DNA of 64,000 nucleotides from Candidatus Binatia bacterium (GCA_023150935.1 JAKLJW010000002.1:62001-126000); one strand, 5' to 3'. Counted from the stretch's first letter, positions 16,760-27,894 are shown. The notes: generated from the sequence alone by a model not told the origin. Translations and numbers: made by a program.

Positions 16760-18997
16760 ATGACGACGGAGCTTCCGGACACGGCAAGCGACAAGGCGGT
16801 ATTGCGGGGGCGCACGATGCGTGCGCTAGGGGCCGGTGTCCTCCTGGGGCTGGCGTTCCTCGGGGCGTGTGCAAGTAAGGAGCAGAGAGCCGCGGACCAT
16901 GTCAGCCGAGGCCGGGAGTACCTTGCCGCGGAGAAATATCGCGAGGCGGAGATCGAGTTCCGCAATGCGCTGCAGATCGATCCGAAGGACGCGGCCGCGC
17001 ACTACCAACTCGCGCGGGCCTATCTGGGCATGAACGACCTGAACAACGCGTTCGCCGAACTCCAACGCGCGCTGGCCCTGGATCCGAAGCTGCGCGACGC
17101 GAGGCTCGAGCTGGGCCGTCTTTATTTGGCCGGCGGCGACGGGAACAAGGCGGAGGAGCAAGCCCGCAATCTCATCGAGGCGAACGCCAGGGATGTCGAT
17201 GCGTATCTCCTTCTGGCTACGCGATTCATGATCGAGGGCCGGACGGAAGACGCCACGAATGCCGTAAAGGAGGCGCTGGCGATAGCGCCGAACTCGGCGG
17301 CGGTGCGCCTGACCGAGGGGCGCTTGTTGGCAACGCAGGGCAAGCTCGAAGAGGCCAAGCAGGCCATGGCGCAAGCAATCGCGCTCGATCCCGACAAACT
17401 CGATGCCTACACCGCCCTGGCCATGTTCGACCGACTGCGCGGCGAGAATGCGGCCGCCGAGGAAGTGCTGAAACAGGCCATCGCGAAGTTTCCGAAGAAC
17501 AGCGCGCCGTCGTTCCAGTTAGCGGAACTCTACCTCGCCGAGGCCAAATTCGACGAGGCGGAGGCGATCCTCGATCGGATGGCAAAGGACGGCCCCGACA
17601 CCCTCGCGGCGAAACGGCGACTTGTCGACGTCTACCTCGAACGCGGAAAAATGCCGGAGGCCGAACGCGGCGTGACAGAACTGGTGGCGGCGAACAAGGA
17701 CGACCTCGAGACGCGCTACGTCCAGGCCCGGTTGCTGGTCGCCAGGGGTGATGTGCAGAAGGCCGCGGCGGAACTCGAACAGATCCTCAAAGAGTGGCCC
17801 GGCTTCGTACGGGCCCGCTATCAGTTGGCAATCGCGCGCGTGCGCGAAAACAAGCTCGACCAGGCAGTGCAGGAGCTCACCACCTGCCTGCAATACGAAC
17901 CCGGTTTTCTCGCCGGCCGCATGCTGCTGGCGAGAGTCTATTTTCAGAAGGGATCGGCCGACCTGTCGCAGGAAGAGGCCAAGCGCGTGCTCAGGGCGGC
18001 GCCGCGGAGCGTCGACATGCAGCTCATCGTAAGCGACACCGCACTCGCCCGCGGTAACTTCCCGGAGGCCCGGGCGGCGGCCGAGGCGCTGGTGCGGGAC
18101 TTCCCGGACCGTGCACAGGGATACCACCGCCTCGGGCGTGCACTGGCGAGTGAAGGCAAGCACGCGGAGGCCGTCGTGCAACTCGAGCGCGCCCTCTCGT
18201 TGAGTCCAACCTCCGCGGATATTCTCGCCGACCTGATTACCGTCATGGCCGCCGAGGGCAAGTCGGAACAATTGCGCATAGATCGGGTGCGCCGGCACGT
18301 GGACGCCAATCCGGAGGTGGGCAACGCACGACTGGTGCTGGCGCAGTTGCTCCTGGCCAGCGGCGACACGGCGGGCGGAACGGCGACCCTCGAGGAGACC
18401 ATCAGCCGGAACCCTGACCTGCTGGCGGCCTATTTCGTCCTTGGTTCCGTGTACGGCCAGGGTGGACAGCTACCCCAGGCCCGCGCGCAGTTCGAACGCC
18501 TCGTTCAGCGCGACCCCAAAAGCGTCGTCGCACACATGATGCTGGGCGTCATCGACGAAATGGAGGGGAAGTACGCGGACGCCGCGCAGCAGTACAAGCA
18601 GGCTCTCGACTTGCAACCGGAATTCGCTCCGGCCGCAAACAATCTCGCGTGGCACTACGCCGAGCGCGAAAACAACCTCGACATCGCTCTGGAACTGGCC
18701 CGTAAGGCGCGCGCAAAGTTGCCCGACGACCCCTACATCGCCGATACCCTGGGCTGGATCCTTTACAAACGTAACCTGTTCGGGGCGGCCATCGAACAAC
18801 TCAAGGAGAGCGCCGGCAAGCTGCCCGATAATCCGGAGGTCCGCTACCACCTCGGTATGGCCTACTTGAAGAACGGAGACACGGCCAGAGCGCAGGCGGA
18901 ACTGACCGCTGCCCTGGAGCAGAAGGGCCAGTTCCCGTCAGCCGACGCCGCACGCGCGGCCCTGAGTGGCATCGAGGCGGAAGAACCCAGGCCTTAG
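16760..18997 (+). CDS. PrsT-like TPR lipoprotein of exosortase systems
   Basis: 745 residues from ATG 16760 (GGAGAGAGG about 10 bases before; GTG 16751 also possible). A lipobox LAFLGAC places the acylated Cys at residue 37; a later start at 16817 would give a more usual 17-residue signal. The rest is nearly all TPR: some 18-20 helical repeats such as AEIEFRNALQIDPKDAAAHYQLARAY. This matches the PEP-CTERM-system TPR-repeat lipoprotein found beside exosortases. The last Pro codon and the TAG (18992-18997) are formed by the first bases of repeat copy B, so the natural C-terminus has probably been altered by that insertion. Confidence 0.88.
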   Translation: MTTELPDTASDKAVLRGRTMRALGAGVLLGLAFLGACASKEQRAADHVSRGREYLAAEKYREAEIEFRNALQIDPKDAAAHYQLARAYLGMNDLNNAFAELQRALALDPKLRDARLELGRLYLAGGDGNKAEEQARNLIEANARDVDAYLLLATRFMIEGRTEDATNAVKEALAIAPNSAAVRLTEGRLLATQGKLEEAKQAMAQAIALDPDKLDAYTALAMFDRLRGENAAAEEVLKQAIAKFPKNSAPSFQLAELYLAEAKFDEAEAILDRMAKDGPDTLAAKRRLVDVYLERGKMPEAERGVTELVAANKDDLETRYVQARLLVARGDVQKAAAELEQILKEWPGFVRARYQLAIARVRENKLDQAVQELTTCLQYEPGFLAGRMLLARVYFQKGSADLSQEEAKRVLRAAPRSVDMQLIVSDTALARGNFPEARAAAEALVRDFPDRAQGYHRLGRALASEGKHAEAVVQLERALSLSPTSADILADLITVMAAEGKSEQLRIDRVRRHVDANPEVGNARLVLAQLLLASGDTAGGTATLEETISRNPDLLAAYFVLGSVYGQGGQLPQARAQFERLVQRDPKSVVAHMMLGVIDEMEGKYADAAQQYKQALDLQPEFAPAANNLAWHYAERENNLDIALELARKARAKLPDDPYIADTLGWILYKRNLFGAAIEQLKESAGKLPDNPEVRYHLGMAYLKNGDTARAQAELTAALEQKGQFPSADAARAALSGIEAEEPRP

Positions 18998-19196
18998 TAG
19001 TGATGGGCACAATTACGGCGACGTATTCCGTACGACGCTTCCCGTTCGCCCCGAGTAGCCCCGTTTTCTTAGGGGCGTATCCAGGGGCAGCCTGGCGAGC
19101 GGCTTTGCGGCCCCGCCCCTCGATACGCCGCCGAAAAGATGGCGCTACTCGGGACGAACGGAATACGTCGCCGGACTAATGAACCGGAGTACTTAG
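18992..19196 (+). repeat. 205-bp palindromic element, copy B
   Basis: Inverted partner of 4565-4769 with 203 of 205 bases identical. It begins CCTTAGTAGTGATGGGC and ends GGTTCATTAG-complement then AGTACTTAG. It contributes the stop codon of the TPR lipoprotein gene. Its two CCGAGTAG/CGTATCGAGG halves form a large palindrome that should fold as single-stranded DNA or RNA. No gene lies inside. Two nearly identical inverted copies 14.2 kb apart suggest recent mobility or an ongoing inversion substrate. Confidence 0.85.
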
Positions 19197-19363
19197 GAGC
19201 CAGGAGCCTGTCGGAACCTTCCTCGGCGCGCCCGCTCGGCAGCGCTTGCGACACGCTCGTGACGGGGCGGCTACGGACCCGTCACGGACGGATTGCAGTG
19301 GCTCCGCGGAGCAGAGTCGGCCCCCTTTTCAGCGGCCGGGTCGGTAGGCTACTCGATTAGCTC
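19197..19363. other. Spacer after repeat B, no gene seen
   Basis: Together with copy B this makes a 366-base stretch without a gene. It holds scattered short inverted repeats (GTGACGGGG...GGACCCGTCAC near 19258-19284) and no strong promoter. It precedes the alkaline phosphatase start at 19364. Confidence 0.4.
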
Positions 19364-20782
19364 ATGCGATTGGCGCGCCATGGCTTTCGGGTGCCGGCCA
19401 TTGCCGTGGCACTCGTGCTGGTCGGGGGCGGCACCGCAGCTCGGCTGTCGGCGCAGGTTCCTCCGCCGACGTGGAGTGCCGCGTTCTCGACACCAACCGC
19501 GGACGCCGTCTTGTCGGGAGGCGCACGCAACGTGATCCTCTTCATCGGCGACGGCATGGGCGATAGCGAAATCACCATGGCGCGCAACTACCACGTGGGA
19601 GCTGCCGGGCGGTTGCACATGGACCGCCTGCCGCACACCGGCGCCATGACGACTTATGCGGTGAGCGAAGCCCAGCCGCCGCGGCCGGAATACGTTACCG
19701 ATTCCGCGGCCAGTGCCACCGCCTGGGCCACCGGACGGAAGACGAGCAACGGCCGGCTTTCCACGACCACGGGAGGCGGAGAGTCGCTACCCACCATTGC
19801 CGAGATGGCCAAAGCCCACGGGCTGGGGACCGGCAACATCTCCACCGCGGAGTTGACCGACGCGACCCCCGCTGCGCTGGGAGCGCACGTCAACAGCCGC
19901 AAGTGCCAGGGACCGGCCGATATGGCGCCCTGCCCACCGTTCAGGCGAGCCACGGGCGGTCCGGGGTCGATTGCGGAACAACTCCTGGATCGCGATTTCG
20001 ATGTGTTGCTCGGCGGGGGGAAACAACGGTTCGCCCAAGCCCTCGATTCGCCGGAGAGCGATGCTGCGACCGTCCTCGAGGCGGCCCGGAGGCGGGGGTA
20101 CACCGTGATCGAGGACGCCTCCGGCCTGGCCGCGGCCCCACCGGAGGGTAAGGTGCTCGGGCTCTTTGCGGCGGCCGAAATGACCCCGGAATGGACCGGT
20201 CAGCCGGCCACCCGATTCCCCGGCACCGGGCCACAACGCTGCCGCACCGGGCAGCGTCCCGCCCGGCAACCCAGCCTGGCGGAGATGACCCGCGTTGCCA
20301 TCGATCGGCTGCAGCGGGCTCAAGCGGGGAAACCCCGGGGATTTCTGTTGCAAGTCGAAGGGGCCTCGATCGACAAGCTGGGCCACCTCGCCGACCCCTG
20401 TGCGCAGATTGGCGAAACCGTCGCGCTGGATGCGGCGGTCGGGGTAGCATTGGACTTCGCCGCCGCGCACCCGGACACGCTGGTTATCGTTACCGGCGAC
20501 CACGGCCACGCCGTACAAATTCTACCGCTGCCGGACTGGACGGATCACAGTCCGGGCCTGCTCAGCACCCTGCTGACGGCGGACGGCACCCCGATGCACG
20601 TCGCCTACGCCACCAGTGCCACCCCGGGGCGCTACCAGGAACACAGCGGCACCCAGGTGCGAGTCGCCGCCCAGGGCCCCTCCGCAGAAAGGGTCCAGGG
20701 TATTATCGACAACACCGATCTGTTCACCCTCATGCGCGACGCCCTTGGCCTCCCCGCCCCCAACGGCACGGGGGTTAGGTAG
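19364..20782 (+). CDS. Alkaline phosphatase (PhoA family), secreted
   Basis: 472 residues. The signal peptide (about 1-30) ends RLSAQ. The metal site begins NVILFIGDGMGDSEI (D63) and the phosphorylated serine is S114 in VTDSAASATAW. GASIDKLGHLADPCAQIGE and VIVTGDHGHA supply further zinc or magnesium ligands, and YQEHSGTQV holds the last His. All core residues are present, so an active periplasmic phosphomonoesterase is expected. It is a single gene, and no pho-box-like repeat is obvious in the short upstream region, which is partly filled by repeat B. Confidence 0.93.
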   Translation: MRLARHGFRVPAIAVALVLVGGGTAARLSAQVPPPTWSAAFSTPTADAVLSGGARNVILFIGDGMGDSEITMARNYHVGAAGRLHMDRLPHTGAMTTYAVSEAQPPRPEYVTDSAASATAWATGRKTSNGRLSTTTGGGESLPTIAEMAKAHGLGTGNISTAELTDATPAALGAHVNSRKCQGPADMAPCPPFRRATGGPGSIAEQLLDRDFDVLLGGGKQRFAQALDSPESDAATVLEAARRRGYTVIEDASGLAAAPPEGKVLGLFAAAEMTPEWTGQPATRFPGTGPQRCRTGQRPARQPSLAEMTRVAIDRLQRAQAGKPRGFLLQVEGASIDKLGHLADPCAQIGETVALDAAVGVALDFAAAHPDTLVIVTGDHGHAVQILPLPDWTDHSPGLLSTLLTADGTPMHVAYATSATPGRYQEHSGTQVRVAAQGPSAERVQGIIDNTDLFTLMRDALGLPAPNGTGVR

Positions 20783-20930
20783 GACGGACTCACCGTTCCC
20801 GACTCTACTTCGGCCTGGCCCGATACAAGGGACCCGGGGTGGTGCCGGACAGCGCAGGTTGCACCGGCACTAAGCGTGATTATCGGACATTGCGGGTGGC
20901 GGAGAAAACCCATCGAAAGGAGCAAGACCC

Positions 20931-21383
20931 ATGACAAACCTGACTCTCTGGAGACCGCACCGCGAACTGTTCAACCTGCAGCACGACATCGAGGAGATGT
21001 TCGACCGGTTCTTCGATGTCGACCGCGCCCGGCCCGGCGGAGGCCGGCGGACGCCGCTGATGCCGGCGATCGAGACTTTCACCCGCGATGACCGGTTGGT
21101 GGTGAGGGCCGATCTTCCCGGAATCGACCCGGCGCACGTGGAGATCGCCGTCGAAGGTACCCGCCTGACCATCAAGGGCGAGCGCAAGTGGACGTCCGAG
21201 CGGACCGCGCCCGAAGGCGGTTACAGCGAGGTGACGTACGGCAGTTTCGAACGCGCCCTGACCCTGCCCGAGGGTGTCGACCCCGAGTCGGTCGAGGCCT
21301 CGTACAAGGACGGAGTCCTCGAAGTCACGATGAAGACACCGGCGAACCTTGCTCCCCGCAAGGTCCCGATCACCGTGCACTGA
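20931..21383 (+). CDS. Hsp20 / alpha-crystallin small heat-shock protein
   Basis: 150 residues after a good RBS (GAAAGGAG). An N-terminal arm (LTLWRPHRELFNLQHDIEEMFDRFF) is followed by the alpha-crystallin beta-sandwich (about 45-140) with LVVRADLPGIDPAHVEIAVEG, LTIKGERK, YGSFERALTLPEGV and YKDGVLEVTM. The C-terminal IPI-like anchor reads KVPITVH. It is an ATP-independent holdase that keeps unfolding proteins soluble. It lies directly upstream of groES-groEL but is separated from them by a strong terminator, so it is likely a separate transcript of the same stress response. Confidence 0.95.
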   Translation: MTNLTLWRPHRELFNLQHDIEEMFDRFFDVDRARPGGGRRTPLMPAIETFTRDDRLVVRADLPGIDPAHVEIAVEGTRLTIKGERKWTSERTAPEGGYSEVTYGSFERALTLPEGVDPESVEASYKDGVLEVTMKTPANLAPRKVPITVH

Positions 21384-21395
21384 CCGTACGAGTTC

Positions 21396-21433
21396 ACCCG
21401 GGCGCCCGGTGGATGCCGGGCGCCCGGGTTTTC
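21396..21433 (+). terminator. Rho-independent terminator after hsp20
   Basis: A perfect 14-base stem ACCCGGGCGCCCGG / CCGGGCGCCCGGGT with a six-base loop, followed by TTTC, starts 13 bases after the Hsp20 stop. The T tract is short but the stem is very strong. Confidence 0.8.
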
Positions 21434-21455
21434 GCGGTGGATCGGCACCGACGCC

Positions 21456-21484
21456 TTGACAGCCCCAGATGCGGTGGTTAATCC
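21456..21484 (+). promoter_or_regulatory. Putative promoter of groES-groEL
   Basis: TTGACA (21456-21461) is followed after 17 bases by TAATCC (21479-21484). The -35 is perfect and the -10 is weak. It lies about 100 bases before the groES ATG, leaving a long leader that contains a nested hairpin. No CIRCE operator (TTAGCACTC-N9-GAGTGCTAA) is present. Confidence 0.45.
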
Positions 21485-21492
21485 GGGCTCGC

Positions 21493-21547
21493 GTTCGGAC
21501 CGGAAAGTGCCGGCCGCCTGCGGCCGGCAGGTCCGGCTTAACCGAAC
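21493..21547 (+). promoter_or_regulatory. Nested stem-loop in the groES leader
   Basis: Outer arms GTTCGG (21493-21498) and CCGAAC (21542-21547) enclose ACCGGA/TCCGGC and a perfect inner stem TGCCGGCCGC / GCGGCCGGCA (21508-21529, two-base loop). It sits between the putative promoter and the RBS. It could be an operator for a heat-shock repressor or an RNA structure affecting translation; the sequence alone does not decide. Confidence 0.45.
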
Positions 21548-21581
21548 GAAATCTTGGTAGAAGTAATCAGGAGGTAGCAGC

Positions 21582-23560
<1,979 letters not shown>

Positions 23561-23609
23561 GTCGTGCGAATCGAACGCGCGTCGCAACTGGCGCGCGTGA
23601 GAGTGTGCC

Positions 23610-23653
23610 GCGAGCGCCCGCCCCGGACCCCCGGGAGCGGGCGCTCGCGCTTT
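23610..23653 (+). terminator. Terminator after groEL
   Basis: A perfect 12-base stem GCGAGCGCCCGC (23610-23621) / GCGGGCGCTCGC (23637-23648), followed by GCTTTC. It lies between convergent groEL and the DAHP synthase gene and could serve both, with a better T tract for groEL. Confidence 0.75.
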
Positions 23654-23721
23654 CGGCCTCGCCGTCGAGGGTCGCCTGGGCGCGCCCGAATTCCTTGCCG
23701 CCGAGACGGCAGATCGTAAGA

Positions 23722-24846
23722 CTACCTCACCGTCGGAAGCGCCGCGGCGCGCAGCTTGCACCGCTCGATGTACGCGCGCCGGACCAACTGCGTGTCCTGC
23801 ACGAAGTACCCCAACTCCTCGAGGAGCAACGCCTGCGGCCCGTCGCACAGAGCCTGTTCGGGCCGCGGATGGAAGTCGACCAGTACCATGTTGGCGCCGG
23901 CGATCACCCCCTGCGCCGTGACATGTTGGATGTCCAGAATACCGTCCGGCGCCACCGCCTTCTTGCCCACCGCGTGCGACGGATCGATGCATACGGGCAG
24001 ACGGGTAAGTCGTCTCACCACCGGCACATGACCGAAATCGACCAGGTTGCGGTGCGGGTCGCCGAGTTGGGTCTTCATGCCGCGCAGACAGAACACGATG
24101 TTGCTGTTGCCGGCCGTGGCAACGTACTCGCAGGCGTTGAGCGACTCGTCCAGGGTGATGCCCATGCCGCGCTTGAACAGCACCGGGAACTCCCGCTGCT
24201 GACCGACTGCCTTGAGGAGTTCGAAGTTCTGCGCGTTGCGCGTGCCGATCTGCACCATCACCCCGGTGGGATGACCGGCGGCCGCCAGCGCCTCGCGAAT
24301 CTCGTCGATCTGATCCTCATGGGTGATTTCCATCGCGACGATCTCGATGCCGTACTTGCCGGCCAGCTCGAACACGTACGGCAGACACGCCTTCCCGTAT
24401 CCCTGAAAATCGTAGGGGCTGGTCCGCGGTTTGTACGCCCCTGCCCGCGTGGTGCGAATGCCGGCGGCCTGTAGGGCCCGAAACATCGCCTCGGTGCTCT
24501 CTCGCGAGTCGACGGCGCACAGCCCCGGAAAGACGTGGAAGTCCTCCTGACTGAACCGGATGCCGCGGTACGTGAACCCGATCGCTTCGACCTGTCCCTC
24601 GTGCCGGCCGATCGACCGGTAACGCTCGCGGATGCGAATGACCTTCTCTACCGCCGGGAACTCCTCGAATGGCTCCATCGGCATGGTGGCCGTCGATCCC
24701 AACAGGTAAACCTCGGTCAGGACGCGCGTGGCGCCCTGGATCTGGCGGGCCACTGCCGTGACGTCCGGATACCGCTCGGCCAGCCGAATGACCTGAGCCA
24801 CCTCGGGCGACTCCGGCAGGATGTCGGCTTTCATTACGATGATCAT
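23722..24846 (-). CDS. aroF: 3-deoxy-7-phosphoheptulonate (DAHP) synthase
   Basis: 374 residues from ATG 24846 (GGAAGAGG upstream; longer frames lack support). A ferredoxin-like N-terminal domain (MIIVMKADILPESPEVAQVI..., about 1-85) precedes the TIM-barrel catalytic domain. The barrel carries RAGAYKPRTSPYDFQGYG, VQIGTRNAQNFELLKAVG, LFKRGMGITLDE, CLRGMKTQ and CIDPSHAVGKK, the metal and PEP/E4P binding blocks of type I-beta enzymes. It condenses phosphoenolpyruvate and erythrose 4-phosphate, the first step of the shikimate pathway. The N-terminal domain is the usual allosteric site in this subclass. No other aro gene is adjacent. Confidence 0.93.
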   Translation of the reverse strand: MIIVMKADILPESPEVAQVIRLAERYPDVTAVARQIQGATRVLTEVYLLGSTATMPMEPFEEFPAVEKVIRIRERYRSIGRHEGQVEAIGFTYRGIRFSQEDFHVFPGLCAVDSRESTEAMFRALQAAGIRTTRAGAYKPRTSPYDFQGYGKACLPYVFELAGKYGIEIVAMEITHEDQIDEIREALAAAGHPTGVMVQIGTRNAQNFELLKAVGQQREFPVLFKRGMGITLDESLNACEYVATAGNSNIVFCLRGMKTQLGDPHRNLVDFGHVPVVRRLTRLPVCIDPSHAVGKKAVAPDGILDIQHVTAQGVIAGANMVLVDFHPRPEQALCDGPQALLLEELGYFVQDTQLVRRAYIERCKLRAAALPTVR

Positions 24847-25480
24847 AATCGGCGCCTCTTCCGCTGTGCGTACCGCGCCGGCAGGGGAGCGGCCAGCGTC
24901 AGCCGATAATGTCAAAGGCGCAACCGGGCGGCAACGGGAGGCCGCTGAGGGTCAGGGTCACGGCAAAGTCGCTGACAGTGCCTCGATACGCCGCCAGAAG
25001 AAGGCGGCTACTCGGCTCGAACGGTTCAAAACCTTGGAAACCGTTCGCCCCGAGTAGCGGCCCGTTCCTTGGGCCGCGTATCGAGGGGCCGTCTGACGCC
25101 CCCGTGGACGACTTTACCGTGGCCCTGGCTGAGGGTGGGCGGCCGGGAGGCGGAGACCGGAAAAGAGACGGGGGAGCTCGGTGCGCAGCGAATGACCAAC
25201 GGCGACCCGTGCAAGCCCGGCAATGACCGACGGGCCCCCGCCTTGACCCTTTCTTCGCTGCCCCGGTATCGTCGCCGCCATGGGCAATCTCGATCGCAAG
25301 ACCGCGCCATGGCGCGAACTCCGACGCCCGCACCGGAATCGATCTCGCGCGCGGACCCTGCGCAGCCCGCGCTGCGGAGACCGCGTCTGAGCAACCCGGG
25401 CAACCGAGGTCTTCTCGGTCGGTGTGTCGAACGGTTCGGGAGTCGCCTAACTTACCGACACGGGAGTTGGGAGTCGTCGC
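24847..25480. other. Intergenic region with stem-loop repeat C
   Basis: Some 630 bases between divergent DAHP synthase and mtnA. The first part holds one repeat of the palindromic family (24980-25090). The remainder, about 25100-25480, has GC-biased open frames, but their peptides look like noise and no RBS with signal or known family is visible. Promoters for both genes must be here, but none is clear. Confidence 0.45.
24980..25090. repeat. Stem-loop repeat family member C
   Basis: CCTCGATACGCCGCC...GGCGGCTACTCGG..CGAACGG is followed by its inverted counterpart CCGTTCGCCCCGAGTAG...GCGTATCGAGGGG. The two halves make a large palindrome around a TTCAAAACCTTGGAA centre. Loop sequences differ from copies A and B, while the CGTATCGAGG and CCGAGTAG cores are kept. 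It lacks the CGGCGACGTATTCCGT outer ends. Confidence 0.7.
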
Positions 25481-26587
25481 ATGGTACGTACTGTCGAGTG
25501 GCGCAACGGCGCCGTGGTTCTCATCGATCAACGTCTGCTGCCCGGGCAAGAGGTCTACCGCGTCTGCCGCGACTATCGGCAAGTGGCGGCGGCGATAACG
25601 AACATGGTCGTGCGCGGCGCCCCGGCGATCGGCGTGACGGCGGCCTTCGGAATCGCGCTCGGCATGCGACAGGCGAAGGGAAACCTGCCGCAGTCGATGG
25701 AGCGCATCTGCGACACATTCGCTCGCACGCGGCCCACGGCCGTCAACCTCTTCTGGGCCATCGAGCGGATGCGCAACGTCCTGACGCGACTGTATACACA
25801 GGACCCGGCGGCGGTCCGTGAAGCGTTGCTGGCCGAAGCGCGAGCCATCCACAGAGATGACATCGCTGCCAATCGTGCGCTCGGACGGTACGGCGCCGAA
25901 CTGCTGCCGGACCCCGCAAGGGTCATGACCCACTGCAATGCCGGCGCCCTGGCCACCGCCGGCTACGGGACCGCTCTCGGGGTCATTCGCGCCGCGCGTG
26001 AGGCGGGCAAGCGGGTTGCCGTCGTGGCCACGGAAACCCGCCCGTTCCTCCAGGGGGCGCGCCTTACGGCGTGGGAGCTGAAAAAGGACCGCATCCCGGT
26101 GACGCTGATTACCGACAACATGGCCGGCCACGTGATGCAATCGGGGACGGTGTCGTGCGTTGTCGTTGGTGCCGATCGCATTGCCGCCAACGGAGATGTT
26201 GCGAACAAGATCGGTACCTACACGCTCGCCGTGTTGGCGAAGCGGCATCGGGTGCCGTTCTTCGTGGCCGCACCGACGTCGACGGTAGACCTCGCCTGCC
26301 CCGACGGCGGTGGAATTCCGATCGAAAGCCGCGACCCTCGCGAGGTGACCCACGTACAGGGGCGGCAGCTCCCACCCAGCGGCATCAAGGTCCTCAACCC
26401 CGCCTTCGACGTCACCCCACACGACCTGGTCACCGCGATTGTAACCGAGGCTGGCGTTGCCCGCCCCTCCTTCGCACGCCACCTGCGCCGGCTCGTCAAT
26501 GACGCCGCCCGCAACCGTACCGGCGCCGTCACCGCAACGCACCGAAGCCACGGAGGTCGTCAGGCACCGCACGTCGTTCGTCGCTGA
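25481..26587 (+). CDS. mtnA: S-methyl-5-thioribose-1-phosphate isomerase
   Basis: 368 residues, typical length. [15 protein letters not shown] is the family signature near residue 43. The catalytic Cys152 lies in [15 protein letters not shown] and the catalytic Asp232 in [20 protein letters not shown]. It isomerises methylthioribose 1-phosphate to methylthioribulose 1-phosphate in the methionine salvage pathway. No other salvage gene is adjacent. The last 20 residues ([15 protein letters not shown]) are an unconserved tail. It is homologous to eIF2B-alpha-type proteins, but the active-site residues favour the isomerase. Confidence 0.95.
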   Translation: MVRTVEWRNGAVVLIDQRLLPGQEVYRVCRDYRQVAAAITNMVVRGAPAIGVTAAFGIALGMRQAKGNLPQSMERICDTFARTRPTAVNLFWAIERMRNVLTRLYTQDPAAVREALLAEARAIHRDDIAANRALGRYGAELLPDPARVMTHCNAGALATAGYGTALGVIRAAREAGKRVAVVATETRPFLQGARLTAWELKKDRIPVTLITDNMAGHVMQSGTVSCVVVGADRIAANGDVANKIGTYTLAVLAKRHRVPFFVAAPTSTVDLACPDGGGIPIESRDPREVTHVQGRQLPPSGIKVLNPAFDVTPHDLVTAIVTEAGVARPSFARHLRRLVNDAARNRTGAVTATHRSHGGRQAPHVVRR

Positions 26588-26676
26588 CCACTCTTCGGCC
26601 GGTTTTCCTGCAGTGCCCGGTCGCCGTTGAACGCCTGCCGGGCGTCGGCTATCGGCACCGCCACGGAGGGATCCGC

Positions 26677-27894
26677 ATGCTCCGACACTACGAGCTCATC
26701 CACAGCTTCAGCCGCGCGGCGGCCAACGCGCAAATGGCCGTCTGGGGATACCCGTCCCCACCCCACCCGCTGCCGCCGGCGTCTTGCGGCGTCGACGTCT
26801 ACCGGGTCGTCCACACAACCGCAGATCGCGAGGGTCGCTCGGTACCGGCGTCCGGACTCCTCGCCGTACCGACCGGCCTGGACGGTCCGCGCCCGCTGAT
26901 CGCTTTCACGCACGGCACCGCGACGCAGCGCATTTCCGCCCCGTCGACATTCAATTACCAGGTGCAAACTCCGGTGTTCGCCTTCGCCACCGGCGGTTAC
27001 GTCGTCAGTTGCACCGACTATCTCGGCCTCGGGTCGAGTCCGGTCATGCACCCGTACGTAATCGCTGACGCCAACGCGACCGTGGCGGTCGATATGCTCC
27101 GTGCCTCTCGTGAACTCTGCGCCCGGGTAGGTATGCCGCTTGACGGCCGGCTCTTCGTCACCGGTTATTCCGAGGGCGGACACGCGGCGATGGCGTTGGC
27201 GCGAGCCGCCCAGGGCGCGGCCGACAGCGGAGCGACCGACCTGGCCGTGGCCGCTGCCGCACCGCTGGCGGGTGTGTACAACCTGACGGTCGGTGCCGCT
27301 CCCGAACTGGCGGCCAAGGCGCCGCCGGGCACCGGCCTGCTGTTCGTCTGTTACACCCTGCTGGCGTGGCAATCGTACTACGGCGACCTCTACCGCTCGC
27401 TCTACGATGTGCTGCGGTTCCCGTTCGCTGCCATGGTGCCGCGGGTCTTCGACGGTACGCTCTCGCTGGACCGCACCCGCGAGGCCCTGTACGCGGCCGC
27501 ACTGGAACAGTACCGGATCGATCACGACGACCGCGGCGATCCACCACCGGCGATCACGACGTTCGATGTCATTACGCCTGATTTCGCCGCGGCCTTCCTC
27601 GATCCGGCGTCACCGATCGGCCGCCGCATTCGCGAGAACTCCGTGCACGACTGGACGCCGCGCATGCCGATGTACCTTGTCGGTGCGCGCAACGACACGC
27701 AGGTGCCGTTTGCCGGCACGCTCGACGCGGTGCGCACGATGCGAGCCCGCGGCGTGAGCGGCACCACACTGAACTTCCACGACCAGGGCCCCGAGTACGA
27801 TCACCTCACGGGGGTCGCCGGCGCGTACGCGCTGGCCCGTTTGTTCTTCGACGGCGGCTTCGCGGCGGTGCCGAAGGACCCCGACCCGCGGTAG
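26677..27894 (+). CDS. Alpha/beta hydrolase, secretory-lipase-like
   Basis: 405 residues from ATG 26677, with GGAGGGATCC upstream. No signal peptide is obvious. The nucleophile elbow is GYSEGG (Ser165), with probable acid Asp340 in VGARNDTQVPF and His376 in EYDHLTG. The region TGGYVVSCTDYLGLGSS and the oxyanion stretch LIAFTHGTA match bacterial relatives of the fungal secretory lipase (LIP) family. It should be an ester hydrolase; substrate not determined. It follows mtnA by 90 bases and converges on the exporter operon with a 29-base gap. Confidence 0.85.
   Translation: MLRHYELIHSFSRAAANAQMAVWGYPSPPHPLPPASCGVDVYRVVHTTADREGRSVPASGLLAVPTGLDGPRPLIAFTHGTATQRISAPSTFNYQVQTPVFAFATGGYVVSCTDYLGLGSSPVMHPYVIADANATVAVDMLRASRELCARVGMPLDGRLFVTGYSEGGHAAMALARAAQGAADSGATDLAVAAAAPLAGVYNLTVGAAPELAAKAPPGTGLLFVCYTLLAWQSYYGDLYRSLYDVLRFPFAAMVPRVFDGTLSLDRTREALYAAALEQYRIDHDDRGDPPPAITTFDVITPDFAAAFLDPASPIGRRIRENSVHDWTPRMPMYLVGARNDTQVPFAGTLDAVRTMRARGVSGTTLNFHDQGPEYDHLTGVAGAYALARLFFDGGFAAVPKDPDPR

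Noticed and set aside
4770..18991. Composite transposon with transposase
   Set aside because: No transposase or recombinase gene lies between the inverted copies; the 205-bp elements carry no gene either. Only a passive mobile or inversion role can be proposed.
21384..21581. CIRCE operator before groES
   Set aside because: No TTAGCACTC...GAGTGCTAA pair; only a different stem-loop is present.
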